From positions 221,155 through 285,154 of the forward strand of contig JARWMV010000013.1 in assembly GCA_030998015.1 (NCBI GenBank): 64,000 bases of DNA. The letters are read 5' to 3'. Positions 10,312 to 22,853 of this stretch are shown here, in pieces. Below the pieces are notes generated by a model. The model did not search any database. It was not told the origin of the DNA and was given only the letters and a program-made list of their open reading frames with translations. Source of the DNA: Ceratorhiza oryzae-sativae. Lineage: Eukaryota; Basidiomycota; Agaricomycetes; Cantharellales; Ceratobasidiaceae. Every line of letters starts with the position of its first letter. The first letter of the stretch is position 1. Position numbers and translations under genes: made by a program.

Positions 10312-11340
10312 AGACGATGCAATTACGAATGTTCTTTTTGCTTTCATGCCTCGAAAAATACGTTTATCCTTCCTCTCGATCAGGCCAAAGAGGCGCTACG
10401 TGCACTTGCCGAAGCAGGAATGCGGAAACTCAACGTTTCTGGTGGAGAGCCGTTCTTAAACCCAGCATACTTAGGCGAAACGTTTAGGTTTTGCGAGGAG
10501 CTAAATCTCGAGTCGACAAGTGTTGTCAATAATGGGAGCAAAGCTACCCAAAAGTGGCTGGATGAGTATGGGCAGTTCTTGGACATAATGGCTATCTCGT
10601 GCGATACATTCAATGTGGAGGCAGACCTCGCACACGGTCGAGCCGAGAAAGGGAAAACAGCACATATCGCAACTGTATTTGAGGTGGTAAAATGGTGCAA
10701 GGAACGTGGAATCAAAGTCAAAGTTAACTCTGTTATAACGAAGTCCGTTATCTTCTTGGTTGCTCAGCTGTGGATTAAGGTTGATTTATAACACCAGGTA
10801 TGCTATGAGGAGGACATGAGCGATAGTATGACTCAGCTAGCACCATTTCGCTGGAAGGTCGGCGAAATTCATCCTCCTCCGCAGCACACCTGTCTGACTT
10901 TTTATGCTGGACCAGGTCTTTCAGGTTCTGCTACTTGAAGGGGAAAATGACGGGCCAGAAAACGGAGCCTTGCGCGATGCCCGCGACCTTCTCATCACCG
11001 ACGATGAATTTCAGTCTTTCCTGGACCGCCACAAAGCCCAGACATGTCTTGTTCCCGAAAGTAATGAAGCAATGCGTGATTCTTATTACCTTCTCGATGA
11101 GCGGATGAGGTTAGGCAATCAAATCATCTTAAATGCGCTCACTTATATGTTCTATAGGTTCTTGAACTGCTCGAACGGAGCGAAGAGACCTGGTAGCTCC
11201 ATATTGGATGTTGGAGTGAAACAAGGGATGTTGGATGCTGGGTTTGATAGTGAGGTGTGTACATACATTTGCCCTTTGCAACGGGGGGGGGCATATTCGA
11301 CTGGGCGCATGAAAAACCTGCTTCGGAATATCTAGATTAG
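10312..11340 (+). pseudogene. Viperin-like radical SAM enzyme, 5' end missing
   Basis: The frame has the radical SAM cysteine motif CNYECSFC (C-x3-C-x2-C) that binds the 4Fe-4S cluster, followed by FHA and the SGGEPF motif, both typical of viperin/RSAD2. Three introns join the rest: 10747-10797, 10858-10915 and 11110-11157. The C-terminal half has the family blocks [34 protein letters not shown] and ILDVGV, and ends with a Trp-containing tail at 11340. Viperins make 3'-deoxy-3',4'-didehydro nucleotides; the substrate here is unknown. A run of nine G near 11283 shifts the frame just before the tail. The codons before the first cysteine look like the end of an intron (CTAAC branch, CAG), and the upstream exon is replaced by the Tc1 element 70 bp away. 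Confidence 0.85.
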
Positions 11341-12203
11341 TAATATATGTTCGACTGTGTATGAATTTTAGGTCCAGAGACCTTGTGTCTTTGTCAAGAG
11401 CGAAAGCTTGGAGCTCGTTCAAGCAATCTGAGAATTTGCGGATATACAGTCATAAATGCGTTTCTTATGAAAAGGCGATAGGTAGCCCAACATGTAGTGT
11501 GAAATCTCGAGTGGAGTCGGTTCAAAAATGGAGGGCATGTACATCCCTATTCATTGAATTTCTCTACCATGTGTTTCGCGGCCAAATGAATCATGTTTTT
11601 TTCTTTTTCTTTTTCTTCTTACATTAATGTAACCCTCAATCACTATAGCCTTATAGCACTCCGAGTGTGGATATAATGAGGATTAGCCCCCTAACCCAAG
11701 TGCCCTTCATATGAGCTATCAGTCCGCTAGTTAAGCATTAGTGTATCGAAAGAGCGTTACAAGCACATTGGATATTCGTTCCAAGTCCCTCAATTCGCCA
11801 GTTGGCCGATTTAGTGAGCTCGTGCATCTGCAAGCTTGCAGGTACGAAATACGGCGCCATCGATCTTGTGCAATATCCTTCCACGTCAGGGTTCGTTTTC
11901 TCTTGTTTCTCGGGCGATTTCTATCGTGCATTTTCATGGCTTGTGGGGCATGCGCGTGGCGAAGGGCAGCGCAGCCGAGGTATTAGGCGAGAATCCTACA
12001 TATACGCATATTTGAAGCGAATTATCACTGTAGAGGACTGATAGACCAATGCAGGGTTTAGTTAACACCCACCCGTTACGCCAGTTACCGATAGCTTGAA
12101 TACAATGATACACTGAACACAGTACACAAGAGGGTGGACATTTACCAGCTACATAACCAAAAGAAGAAATTTCACAATAACCCCTCTTTTATCAAACCCC
12201 TTT
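11341..12203. other. Intergenic, no gene seen
   Basis: This segment holds the 3' flank of the viperin-like gene and the 3' flank of CHO2, which converge here. A pyrimidine-rich run (T/C) lies near 11599-11622. I see no convincing coding region or RNA. Confidence 0.6.
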
Positions 12204-15200
12204 CTAAACACTTGGCGCCAGCAGTTCTAGAGAGTTGACAATTCTATTGGCCAGCGCAGTCACGTTCGCATCAGCGACAATAACCTCTGGCGCGTACTTG
12301 ACTCCGAATGCAGCGAGAACAGCACCAGCGATTCGCTTGGCCTGGCGTTCCGACCAAAAGTGAAAGTCATCCGGATCAGATGATCGGGGTTTGGTTGTCG
12401 CGTCCGGCTCAGTCACAGGTTCTATGCCAGAGCTCAGCGGAACGAGCGCGGGGTCAGAATCAAGGCAGAGAGTAACAATGCGGATGAGCGAATGGCGAAC
12501 AGAGTCGAAATCGAGCGTGTCGGGTTTATCAACTACAGTTATATTAGCAATGAGCCGAGCATCGAATTTCAGGGCTTACCATAAATTTCAACGGGGCCGG
12601 CAATGCTCATAACGTTGTATTTTCCGTCATGATGATAACGGAGCTGTCAAAAGACGGTAAGAGCTTGTTATCGTAAGGCGGGGTTCTGACTCACCTCATA
12701 CTTGCCAGTCTGCCACGGCAACTGGTCTTTCTGGAAGACAACTTCGCCATGATCCGTTAGAGTGCGTTTCTCCAGTGGTAGTGGTACGTCCCCGTCCCAT
12801 TCGTCGTCATGCACAGGTACCCATTTGCCGTTAGAGTTGACCTTGGTGACAAGATTCGATTTGTTCGCGCCAACCTGAGTGTGCAATCAGGATTGGAAGG
12901 GATTGGTGGCAGTGGGTTCAAGAACGTACTCGATAGATGCCAATCCAATCACGACGAGAATGCTCAAGTGGAGCCCTCCATGCGATGGTGATGGGTTCGC
13001 CAATATGGAACCTGAGCTCCCCATCTGGATTCGTAGGAACTACGGCCAGCTGATATTTTGCTACATCAAAGGAGGAAATATCGTTGGCGACAAGGCTGGT
13101 GAAATGAAAACGAGCATCAGTTGTCGAGTTGACCGAATATGAACCCAAGAGCACGCAAGATGTGGAATACACTTACGTGATAATGAGTCTATCGCGACTC
13201 TGCTGCAACAAGACGCGAGCATCTTGCACAGCTTCAGAGACAATCGGGGCCGCTGTAACGTCGTCAGTAGAACGGTTAATGAGATGGCAAAATGGCTCAC
13301 ATCTGGCCAAAAAGTCCTCAACTACGACCGCAGTATCTTCGTAAACCTTCTCAAACGTCCCTGTCACCTCGCGAGCAACTCGTGCAACCCTGGCATTTCG
13401 GTTAGCTACAGACTTGAGTGTCTTGGTGAGTCCGGCGTCTTTTCGAAGCGAGTTTCCATAAAGCTTCTTCATGTGAGGGCTGCGTAGCATTTCAACTGTT
13501 AGATAATCCCTACTTGATTATCCAGTTACCAACCTTTCGACGAATTTCAAGAACCACCAATGAGCTGCAGCACTGAAAATCGCTAGAGCAAACACAGCCC
13601 GGCTGCCGGAGATCAGAGCAAGACCAAAGAGAGCTGCACCGGACATCATGCGTTCAGGGTTGTTCAAGAAGCGGTAGATGCCGGTGTACGAGAGTCGAGC
13701 TGGATAGTCCGAGATGAAGAAGTCACCGAAGAACCAGCCTAACGTGGAAAGCGGGTTAGCGTTAGCCCCTGTCGATCAGGAACATGATTTACCGAAAGCT
13801 CCCAGAATTTCGAATGACTGGAGCGCCGCCCAAAAGTGCAAGCCGATCAAAAGCTAAATTGAATATGGTTAAAATATTGTCCCTAGACCATGCTGGAAAT
13901 ACTTACTACGCCGAAAGTATGCCTTAGCAGTTGGTCTCCGACAGTCCAATCAGATGGAATCGAATACGTTTTCCACGCGAGGACGATGAAGGAGGCTATT
14001 GCAAATGAGTCGTATGGTCAAAATATGAAAACTAGACTACGTACCATAAGTCCCGCAGAGACTCATGGTGTACATCTCCTTCCAACTAGCAAAAGCCTCT
14101 TCGACTGCGCCATCCTCACGGCCTTGGTCGTAGTGATAGGTCTATGAGATGATAAATTCAGCCGCGTTCGGTAACCAGAGTGGACACATACCTGAACATA
14201 GTGCCGAACAAGCCACTTGCCGTCGCTCTGAGCCTTAAGAATCCCGCCGAGAACGAATGAATGAAAGATACGCCAACCCAGTGCATGAACAAAGTACATT
14301 GTCACACTATGTGGCAGGACGGACGGAGCCAGGATATAGAATGTTAGGAGAACCAGTTTAACATCAGACGCCCTATCCATTCGCGTTAACAACGAGGAAG
14401 CGATATATATGACGTGTTATCAACATACCTCAAGAAATCAAGGTTCTTCAGGCCGACAACATCCTTTCTGAAATAACGCGCCAATAAATCGTGCTTCGAA
14501 ACGCTCTTATGTCTCGTATGTCTAGAATGCTTGGCCTCGCTATCCGGAGTGTGAACGCGAGCGCTGCCGTCAGGAGACTGGATTCTAACGAGACCGTCAC
14601 TCGAGCTTCGGACATGCTTGAAGTTGGGGCGAGTCGGCGAGAGAACCATCGACTGGGAAAGGTTGTCCGCTTCGGTTTCGGTTTCAGTCTCGGTTTCGGT
14701 TTCAGCGTCCGTGTGAGCAGGGGTCGAAAGCTCAGCTGTGTCTGAAAGGAAACAGGAAGTCAGGAAATAAGTTTTGCTAGCACAGCTTGGCTCGTCCGTA
14801 CCATCGATATCGGGCAGGTCGATTTTACTCGGGACAGGAGTATTCGAATACACGGGCGTGCGTACTGCGATCAGTTGCCTTTGGCCATAGGCTCGCTCGA
14901 TATCTATGCGACAAGAGAGTCAGGCTTGTTCACAGGTTGAGATCTAAAACGCTCACGGGGATTTTCAAACCAAACCAAGAACCCAAACTGCATGGCGTGA
15001 GCCCAAAGACTAACAAAGAACAGTGCATAGCTCCCAGCGATAAGGCTGAGTCCATAATACCCCGCATAACCGACTGAATACATCGGATGCGGGGCCATTT
15101 CGAATACCCCATCAAACACGAGCGAAGTGTCGAAGGTACCTCCGGGCACCAGCCGGCCACGTTCAAAGAACACGTCACCCCAATACCAGCCGTAATCCTT

Positions 15201-16029
15201 GACGACGTGATGCGCTTCAGTTTTGACCCAGAGGTTAAAGGCGATGAGGGCGAAACCGGCTATCCAGCTATGATACATTGATATCAATTGAGACCAAGTC
15301 GGGAATCACATGCGTGGGGACATACCGGAGGAAATGGGCCACGGTTGATAGGCCATCAGGGACACGAAAAACCGCAAACGCGAACATGCAGTAGGATAGA
15401 AAGTCATTAATCAGGATGATGTCGACAACTTGGCGGAACAAGAGCCAAGTGTTGTATTCAACCGGGAGATCCTGAACCGGAATCAGATACGTGTCATGAA
15501 CCGAAGAATTTCGATGGCATACCTCAAATGTATAATCACCGCCCATCTTGTTCCTGAGCTCGTTGCGAATCCAATTGTAAACCGCCGGTCGTCGTTTTGG
15601 GTCGAGCCACCCTCGTGCCTGAACTTCACGAACGATCCATCGCCGCTTGCTCTGTTTTGTAAGGACCCAGCCGAGTCCGACGTCGTACGCGAGCCTCCAG
15701 AATGCAAAATAAAGGAAGAACAAGTACTGGCTGATGTGCCGTGGTAGTGCGAGGAAGACGAGGATCTGGCCGCCCAACAGCCCGAGATTCACGAGGTCGA
15801 GATGAGTTTTGGGATGAAGTGGATGGAATAGAGATGTCAGAACATCGTGAGTGGTCGGTACGCGAAAGACTGTGACGGGATTAGCGACGTATTGGAATAT
15901 ATTTGCATTCAGCCGCTTACTCTGACCAGCCGGCGTCCGTCCCCACGCCGTATCGGGAGCGGCAGGCGGCGGTGAGATGTCGTCCTTTGGGGTCGATTTG
16001 CGCCTCCTGAGGCCGTCGTGGGTGCTCAT
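12204..16029 (-). CDS. CHO2: Phosphatidylethanolamine N-methyltransferase, 16 exons
   Basis: The enzyme makes phosphatidyl-monomethylethanolamine from PE and SAM in the ER, the first step of the PE-to-PC methylation route. Exons, in gene order: 16029-15921, 15869-15326, 15267-14957, 14903-14802, 14741-14429, 14372-14192, 14141-14045, 13995-13906, 13853-13793, 13738-13534, 13479-13301, 13252-13177, 13095-12930, 12874-12695, 12643-12580, 12532-12204. All have GT-AG borders and join in frame. Recognisable blocks are [16 protein letters not shown], the hydrophobic [18 protein letters not shown] segment, [20 protein letters not shown], the second methyltransferase half ([28 protein letters not shown]) and the C-terminal [15 protein letters not shown] Thr-Glu repeat lies near 14680-14700. 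An upstream in-frame ATG at 16116 is possible; 16029 starts the more family-like MSxxDGLRRR. Confidence 0.94.
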
Positions 16030-16461
16030 CGCGTCGACGTGGCCGCTGGCGAGGACGTGGGTCTGGTTGGGGAGGTCGCGGGACGTAAAAGCGAAATTAG
16101 CTGGGGTCACGTGCACGTGGCGCTTCCGTGTCTGGCGGACCCGCCTGCCCGATTGGGGTGCAGATCTTGCTCATATCGCTCTGCAGACCCTGCAGCACGC
16201 TGCTGCACACGCGTTTTGCCCCGCCCATCGATATTTTATCGAATGTTGGCTAGTCCCTCTCCGTACCGCCTTGTATTTCCGCAATCACATCAGTGGGATG
16301 ACTTCATCCTCGTTTTCAGTATGGCTACAACGCGTCATCCATTATACATTGGCCAACAATGCCTTGTCGCAACCACAGGCCTACTAATAACCAATATGAT
16401 AGACTCGCGCAACACTTGCGTCATCGAACCAGATCTCACCTCGCGAATTGGCAATCACGGC
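16030..16461. promoter_or_regulatory. CHO2 5' region / 3' flank of the transporter gene
   Basis: About 430 bp separate the CHO2 start from the end of the next minus-strand gene, so this must contain the CHO2 promoter. I see no clear TATA box and no gene here. Confidence 0.45.
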
Positions 16462-18417
16462 CTAATAGTGATGATCGAGCTCGTGAAATGCCTCCACACT
16501 CTCTCGTTTGGTCTTTATCTCTTGTGCCCACCGAATATCCTCACTGCGGAACACCCAATAGAAAGAGACAGTGGAAATACCGGCGAGGACTATCAAGTGG
16601 TCGAGTGAGCGAAATATTTACTCCCATTCCGAACATGCTTACGGGCGATGCACACAAAATTCCAGGTCAGGAGGGGATCGCGATTAAGAGGGAGTAGCGC
16701 GTATACGATCAAAGATGACGCGGCGTTGGGAACTACGTTCATGGCTGACACTATGGTCTTCATCGAAGCGGGAGCCCGAGTGTATGCATATTCCAATGAC
16801 GTAATCACCGCGCTAGAAACCTTATCAATCAACCGTCCAGCTGGAATGGATGACTACGCACAATATCTCTGCCAGAGCGATAATCATATATGGAGGCAAC
16901 TGCCACCATACATTAACATTGTTCGAACGACCCCCCGGGTATTCGAAATACGGGCCGGAGCTATAGATAATATGCTGGAGAACAGCAGAGTAAACCATGC
17001 TAGCCGAAACAAGAGCAAACCCGAGCGATATCCTAGCCATGGGCAGCAACTCAACGTTATGAGTGCGAAGCCAGGGGAACAGCACAGAATCCACAAAAGG
17101 TACGAAAAGCGTGAGTGCGATCGGATTGGCATTTGTCATCAGATCGTTGCTCAGCCAAGAGGGACGACGCATCTGGGCTGCCTGGGATAAAAGGTTGTGG
17201 GAACATTGGTTGAACGCGAGCCAGAATACGACCAGAGCAGGGAGAATCTTGCAAGTCGAAAGTGCAGTGGAGAGATCGTAAACGATCTTGTCTGGTACGC
17301 CCTTGGAATTGGCAGCCATGTTAGGCGGATTACTCGTCGAGTTTGACCGGGATGAATCGTCCAAAACGCTCTGCTTCGCATGGTCAAGGAACTTGGGCTC
17401 GAGCGGAATTGAATTTTCCTTGCGATATCGACGTTGCGACAGGGCCGTTGTGAACGCGTGCCAACACTGTGCCATGAGACCGTTCGTAGCGGGGACATGG
17501 GTGAACTTGCGCTTATATGCTAGCAACAAAATGGTCGACACAGCCATTGATCCACAAGCGAAGAAGAATACCGCTAAATAGGAGACATAGTGTTCGATGA
17601 ATGGCGTGGCTATGGAACCTATTGTGCCGATACCGTTGATATAAAGATAGTACCAATGAAATATGTGCTGAACGTCTAGGCTCGGATCTCGGATGATCTT
17701 GACCCGCTTCTTCTCCTCGACAGTTTGAGAAGCCCGTTGAGGGACCTGGTCGGCCGCAAAAGCCGGAATAATTGAGCTAACTCCACCGGAGCTAACAGCC
17801 ACAAGAAGCATGCCGACAATGAGGCCACCCAAGGCGCCGTCGATGGAAATAGAGGATACCGAGGTGGAAGCAATGATTCCCCAGCCAATGACCCCCATGA
17901 CAGCACTAACAGCAATGACGGGATATTTTCCAAACCGCTGGTCACAAAGAATCGACGCGGCAACCGGGGTAAGATAACTCAGAAAGTAACTGGCAACTAT
18001 TTCAGGGTTGTGTTTGGTTGCGTATGCGATATATCCTTACAAAATCTGGTTTAACGCCGTAGCAGCGATTTGGCCTTTACCTAGTCGCCCGGGTGAGTCC
18101 TCAGGTGACCCACTTCGCTGGATATAATTCTGAACTAAAGGCTCCGTGAGCGCGACCATATTCAACACGAGCGTCCAGTACTTACAAGGTATTGAACCTC
18201 CATAGAAAGCCATTAGCTCCAAAGATCCAAAAATAATTATCACCCATGCCGCCATCGGGATGGGGTTGGGCAATCGGATGACTCGACGAGAGTCAATAAC
18301 GGCCTCCTCGTTCGTTACACCTTTTGCTGGACCAAGTTTGGCGGTAGACCGTTCCTGCGATTGGGGAGGTCGCTCATTCATCGTAGGGCCAAGTGTGGTG
18401 GTGGTGGTGAATCTCAC
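16462..18417 (-). CDS. POT/PTR2-family proton-coupled peptide transporter
   Basis: Four exons: 18417-18041, 17989-16862, 16812-16643 and 16589-16462. The product is about 600 aa with around twelve hydrophobic segments. Family landmarks are the N-terminal IPMAAWVIII...ELMAFYG helix, YFLSYLTPVAASILCDQRFGKY, the GGVSSIIPAFAADQ block, the long central loop, and the C-terminal EIFAVITSLEYAYTRAP motif, which is created exactly by splicing 16861-16813. The family moves di/tripeptides or modified peptides with protons across the plasma membrane. The substrate is not visible from sequence. Its nearness to an aminotransferase and an NRPS suggests it could export or re-import a small peptide product. 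An internal ATG at 18381 is an alternative start. The classical ExxERFxYYG motif is altered (no ERF), so coupling may differ. Confidence 0.9.
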
Positions 18418-18423
18418 AGAATC

Positions 18424-18765
18424 CTAGAATTGAGAAATACGGAAGGAAGGGTTGCGCCCAGTGAACCTCTCCGGCGACCACACTGTATACCTATGGTGTT
18501 CCGCAAATGACTTGATGCGGCTGTTCACCTCAGCAATTCGATCCGGGCAGAAGAACGCTACTGCCTGCGCCTCGGCTAAGTCGTCACAAGATCTATAATC
18601 CAACTGCGTATGAAAAATGATGTTGACATCAAGCATTTCATATATGCGCGCGCTCCGAGCGTTAATGGATAGCCTAGGCTCTTTATTCCACCGTGGACAA
18701 AAGAAGATCTTGGCGCACAAGCTAACCGAAAGCCGCGTCCGAGAGGGTTGCGATGTCTGAGACAT
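18424..18765 (-). other. 113-codon frame, status doubtful
   Basis: An open frame lies directly upstream of the transporter start on the same strand. It has no recognisable motif. A splice-acceptor-like CTCAATTCTAG at its end (about 18423-18434) could make it 5' leader of the transporter transcript rather than a gene. Confidence 0.2.
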
Positions 18766-19004
18766 TCATGTCCACTTGGCTGATGATGATCACTGCGCCA
18801 CGTGCTCGATCGAACCGCCGCAAGTTACTAAATGGAAGCTGATCAATTCATCCGTATGCATGTTAGGACGTCAGCTGTATTCAAACACCCTGAAATATAG
18901 CTTCGCGCAGGTCCGGAAACTACGGAGAGCTGCCCAAAGTCTGAGCCTATCCAGGGCTGGACGGATCGTGCATCCCGAGTCAATAGATTTACGTCAAAGG
19001 ACGC

Positions 19005-19813
19005 TCACATATGGGGACAGAAATAGAAAATTTGGGGCCGAAAGGTCATTCGGAAGCGCTCAACCGCCCGGGGAAGCCGGCCGAGAATGAAAGAAGCACC
19101 GCCTAGCAGTAAGAATAGACTAAATTGCAGCACAAACGGGTGTACATCGCCAACAAGTCTGTTACCATGTGCGCGAGATTCATTGAAACGTTCGGTACAA
19201 TATGACATTAATTATGAGCATCATGGCCCGTCAGAGCTTGCCGCCTGTAGAAGAGAATTTTTTTTTGTCGAGGTCAAGGTAACCTGGGTTGGCTTCGTGA
19301 TTCGGGAGAAAGTCACTCGACAACGGGCGGAACTGAAGCTTATGCCAAACTATGATGGTATATTAACAATCCCTTAGAGCCGAGAAGTATACTGTCATGC
19401 CCTGTCTCACATCGCCACAGGATGAGTGGAAAGAATAAACTGCATTCCGAAAAAATAAGCTATCTGGCTGCCACACCATCATCTCCAGCACCGTTGAGAC
19501 AGGTTCGAAGAGACTGCAGAAATGGCACTCGTGCATTTGTGACACCAGAAAGCAGCGAATGATTGTTCCAAAAACCATCAGTTCCGATGGAGCCGTTTGG
19601 CGCGCACCCACGCCGTCTTCGAAGGATATATGGGGAAGCGAAACACCGGCGTTGGAAGAAAACCACACACAGCCGATGAACGTGATTGTCAGCGGCGTAA
19701 CCTTTCCCTGACTGGGTCCTCCAGCTCGTGGCACCAGTAGAGCCGAGTGAAGTCAAGGGTTCCAAAAGAGTCGAACTCACCAACGTTTCATCCTCCATGA
19801 AAGCCGTTGGCAT
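19005..19813 (-). pseudogene. Decayed gene, possible DUF6535-like membrane protein
   Basis: Minus-strand pieces show a hydrophobic segment near 19100-19170 with the pattern PFVLQFSLFLLLGGASFILGRLP. It resembles the membrane helix that follows the conserved leucine-rich block of basidiomycete DUF6535 proteins. Upstream pieces between 19363 and 19813 carry short coherent stretches such as FIGCVWFSSN. The pieces lie in different frames with stops, and I could not join them. This is a weak, remembered-pattern assignment. Confidence 0.25.
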
Positions 19814-20213
19814 CTAAAGTACGCCCTTTTTCGTCATCATCCGCGTAGATCGCCCCGCATCATTATTCCGCTCGGTTAAATTTTTCAATACCTTCCAAGG
19901 CCGGGCTTCGAAGTCTGCATCGGGTAACCTTGTACACTCAGTTTTCCCCGCAAGTGGGGTTGTCAAATAAGGTGCTTCTTCTCGGCTAGGGAACCCCGTT
20001 AACTAATCATCCCGTGCGCGGCTTAGAGCGTTAACCCCGGGTGAGTCGGGCACGCGCTGGGGATTCGTCCCTCCAATTCTCCACGGAGTTACTTATTGGT
20101 TCAAGGCAGGTACTGTTGAATTTACAATCATATCCGTTCATGTATGCGATGTGTTTGTACCTGTTTGTCCATTTCTGATGTTATGCGCGCACCAGTGAAA
20201 ATTTTCTTTCCTT

Positions 20214-20375
20214 AGTTCTCTACCTTCGTAGTTGAGCTAAGGTACAGTTTTTTTTTCTCTTTCTTTTCTTCATTTATTTCTCGTTCTCACTGTCCCTTGT
20301 AGTACATTCGTATCTAGGTACAGTAAATACAAAGTTCTCTACCTTCGTAGTTGAGCTAAGTACATTCGTATCTAG
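20214..20375. repeat. Two interleaved short direct repeats
   Basis: A 28-bp sequence beginning AGTTCTCTACCTTCGTAG occurs at 20214-20241 and again at 20333-20360. A 16-bp sequence, GTACATTCGTATCTAG, occurs at 20302-20317 and 20360-20375. Together they look like a partial local duplication. The rest of 19814-20539 shows no gene. Confidence 0.8.
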
Positions 20376-20539
20376 CTCGTGTGAAACCTCCCTGCGTGAG
20401 AGGTACAGACGCTATTCTTCTAGACCCAGGTTGTAGCATCGACCTTAATAAGCTCTATGTATGCCACGAAATGGTAGATAAACAAAAGGCTATTGTGATT
20501 CGATATATCTAATTCATAATACAGCTGGGAACCTGAATA

Positions 20540-21977
20540 TCAAATAACAGCTCCACCCATACCAGCGAGCACTCGAATGGCATGATCGAGTTGGTTTTCG
20601 TTTGCTGTGACTGAGATCCGGAAGATGCCCGGCCACCCAAACAAGCATCCAGGCATAACCAAGACCCCTTGGGCGGCGAGAGCCAGACAAAACTGCTCAT
20701 CGGCCAACTCGGCGTCAGAAGTTGAGATAAACTCGCTCTGCCGCGGGATGTACACGCATATGTAAAAGGTTCCGCTCGGACGGAGCACTTTGTACCCGAG
20801 GGAAGACAGGGAATCGCACACGAAATTGCGTCGTTTTTGGAAGCGAGGGATATCGATCGACATGGTATCCAGCTTGTCTAGGCTGTGAAGGAGGGGCGAG
20901 GCAGGGAACCCCCATGTGGCGTTTTGAGCGACGGTTAGAGAACGCCGAAAGACGTGTCGGTGGTTGCTGGGCATCAATGGGGAAATAGCAATGTAGCCCA
21001 AGCGTTGACCGGGTACAAGGAGCGTTTTTCCGGTGGTGTATGTCATGGCCGAGTGCGGATAGATGGTTGTGATTGAAATGAATCTAGTTTGAATATGAGT
21101 ATGCGGTCTGAAACCATGCAATCATCACGGACCTTTTGTTATCGTAAACGATTCGACTGTATGCCTCATCGCTTATGACCAGGATAGGGGAATGGCGAGC
21201 CGCGTTTACCTGACTGAGCATGTCTGAAAGCTGGACGAGAGACTCGTGGCTATAGATCACCCCTGTGGGATTGTTGGGTGAGTTGATGATAATCGCCTTG
21301 GTTCGTGGTGTAATTGCTCGACGAATCGCCTCAACATCGGGTTCAAAGTTGTCTGGGCGCGTTGGAACGACCACGGGGACAGCTTGACGGTGTCGAATGA
21401 TGACAGGATAGTTGAAATAAACGGGGGATAGGATGATGGCCTCGTCGCCTGGGTCTGTAGCCGTGAACACCAACAAGTCGAGAGCGGTCAAGGAGCCGTC
21501 GGTGACAATGAGATCCTCGGGTAGATATTCGATGCCGCGCATCTGAGACATGCGGATGGTTACTGCCTCGACATCTGCGCGGTCCGGAACCGAGTATGCA
21601 AACCAGTCAACCTCGCGGCCGGGAGCGGGTTGAGAGGCCTGGATGAAAACGTCGACGATGCCGTCGATGGGCTTGTCCTGGGGATTGCCGTAGCGAAGCT
21701 CTGCACACTCGGAGCGTTTGATCCCACGTCGGGCGATGGTGAGAGCGACCTTGGAATCCCAACTCTTGCGGGGCCAAAGGTCATCGTCATTGGCAGCCCG
21801 TTTGCTAACTAGAGTGCCAGGCACGGTTTGCGCAAGGAGGACAAGCGGCATGGTTTCGTTCGACAAGCCATGAGCCTGGTTGTGGGAGGCAGAATGGCGG
21901 CGGCGCGGAGACGCATTGGTTTGAAGCAATGACCAGCCGTTGGTGGGGTTGAAAGGAATAGAAGACACAGGCGCCAT
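20540..21977 (-). CDS. PLP-dependent aminotransferase, class I/II fold
   Basis: Two exons (21977-21133 and 21083-20540, intron 49 nt) give a 462-residue protein. It has the fold type I landmarks in order: the LRYGNPQG-like start (ELRYGNPQD), TDGSLTALDLL, the NSPNNPTG motif, SDEAYSRIVYD with the cofactor-binding Asp and Tyr, and the Schiff-base lysine in TYTTGKTL followed by PGQRLGY. The C-terminal FRISVTANENQ holds the Arg that binds the substrate carboxylate. It should move an amino group between an amino acid and a 2-oxo acid, or act as a related PLP lyase. The gene is divergent from the NRPS, with about 880 bp between starts, so it may supply or consume an amino acid used by that enzyme. 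No targeting signal is obvious. Confidence 0.9.
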
Positions 21978-22853
21978 AGAAGAGGGAAAGGTTAATGTGG
22001 GGCGAATGGCGCAATGTTAGAATGGGATGACGCCTTGGGGTAGCGAGGGCCTTTATAAAGGCCGAGGGCTTGCGGTCGTCTTTCAGAGCTCCTGAGTGGA
22101 CAGCATGCAGACCGTGTAAGTACCATTAATCCTGACCGGCTCCCGCGTTTCCAAAGACCGAACCCGCTCGCCATGTGCAAAAGCGTTGATCCAAAGCGCG
22201 GGTCATACGTAAACAGCGTTGAATTGAAGCTGGGCTCAGCGGGCTCGGCGGAGGGGCGGCAAGGGGAACTCGGACAGAAGGCGAGCCGGTTCCATGAGAG
22301 CATGAGCGCTAGAAATTTAGAGCTGAATGGAGCAGCCTTGAGGGGAAGTCGTATTGCCTCGGCAAAGGTATGTTTTGGCCCCAATTCGCAAAATGATGTT
22401 CTCAGCTGCGCACACCTTTTTGGTTTATAGAACTCTCGGGAGCGGTGTTTTCGGTTCCCCGATGAGTCTGAAATTAAACACAGGTGTCCTGATTGCTACG
22501 CGAGTCACCATTTGGAATTGAGGTCCCGAATCGACCACCATCGACGTGACACCCGGCTAGACTGTGAGCATCGCGGGAAATTCGGGACAATTTTAGGTAT
22601 CAAGTGGGGTTCGGAGACCTGGGTGAATGCGCCTTGTTCATGGCGGACAGAGCCCCGTGATTATTTTCGGCCGCGGAGGATGAGCGCCTTTGGGTTGGGA
22701 CGCCGGCGCTTTGGCAGGCTGGACCCTGACCGAGCGTGCCGATGAGATAATCAGAGGGTGCCTCTGGCTGCAGAGCTCCTCGTCGGGGGCATACAGTGCG
22801 GCCATGGGATCGTACAAAAGGCGAGAGCGAGCAGCCGAGGGGAGCCATCGCAA
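21978..22853. promoter_or_regulatory. Shared upstream region of aminotransferase and NRPS
   Basis: The two genes point away from each other across this ~875-bp interval. Such divergent spacing often means shared regulation. I see no canonical TATA box. An in-frame ATG at 22758 could extend the NRPS by 32 codons. Confidence 0.5.

Noticed and set aside
18041..18417. An MFS drug transporter
   Set aside because: The ALNQIF...YLTPVAA, AADQ and SLEYAYTRAP blocks fit the POT/PTR2 peptide transporter family better than drug:H+ antiporters.
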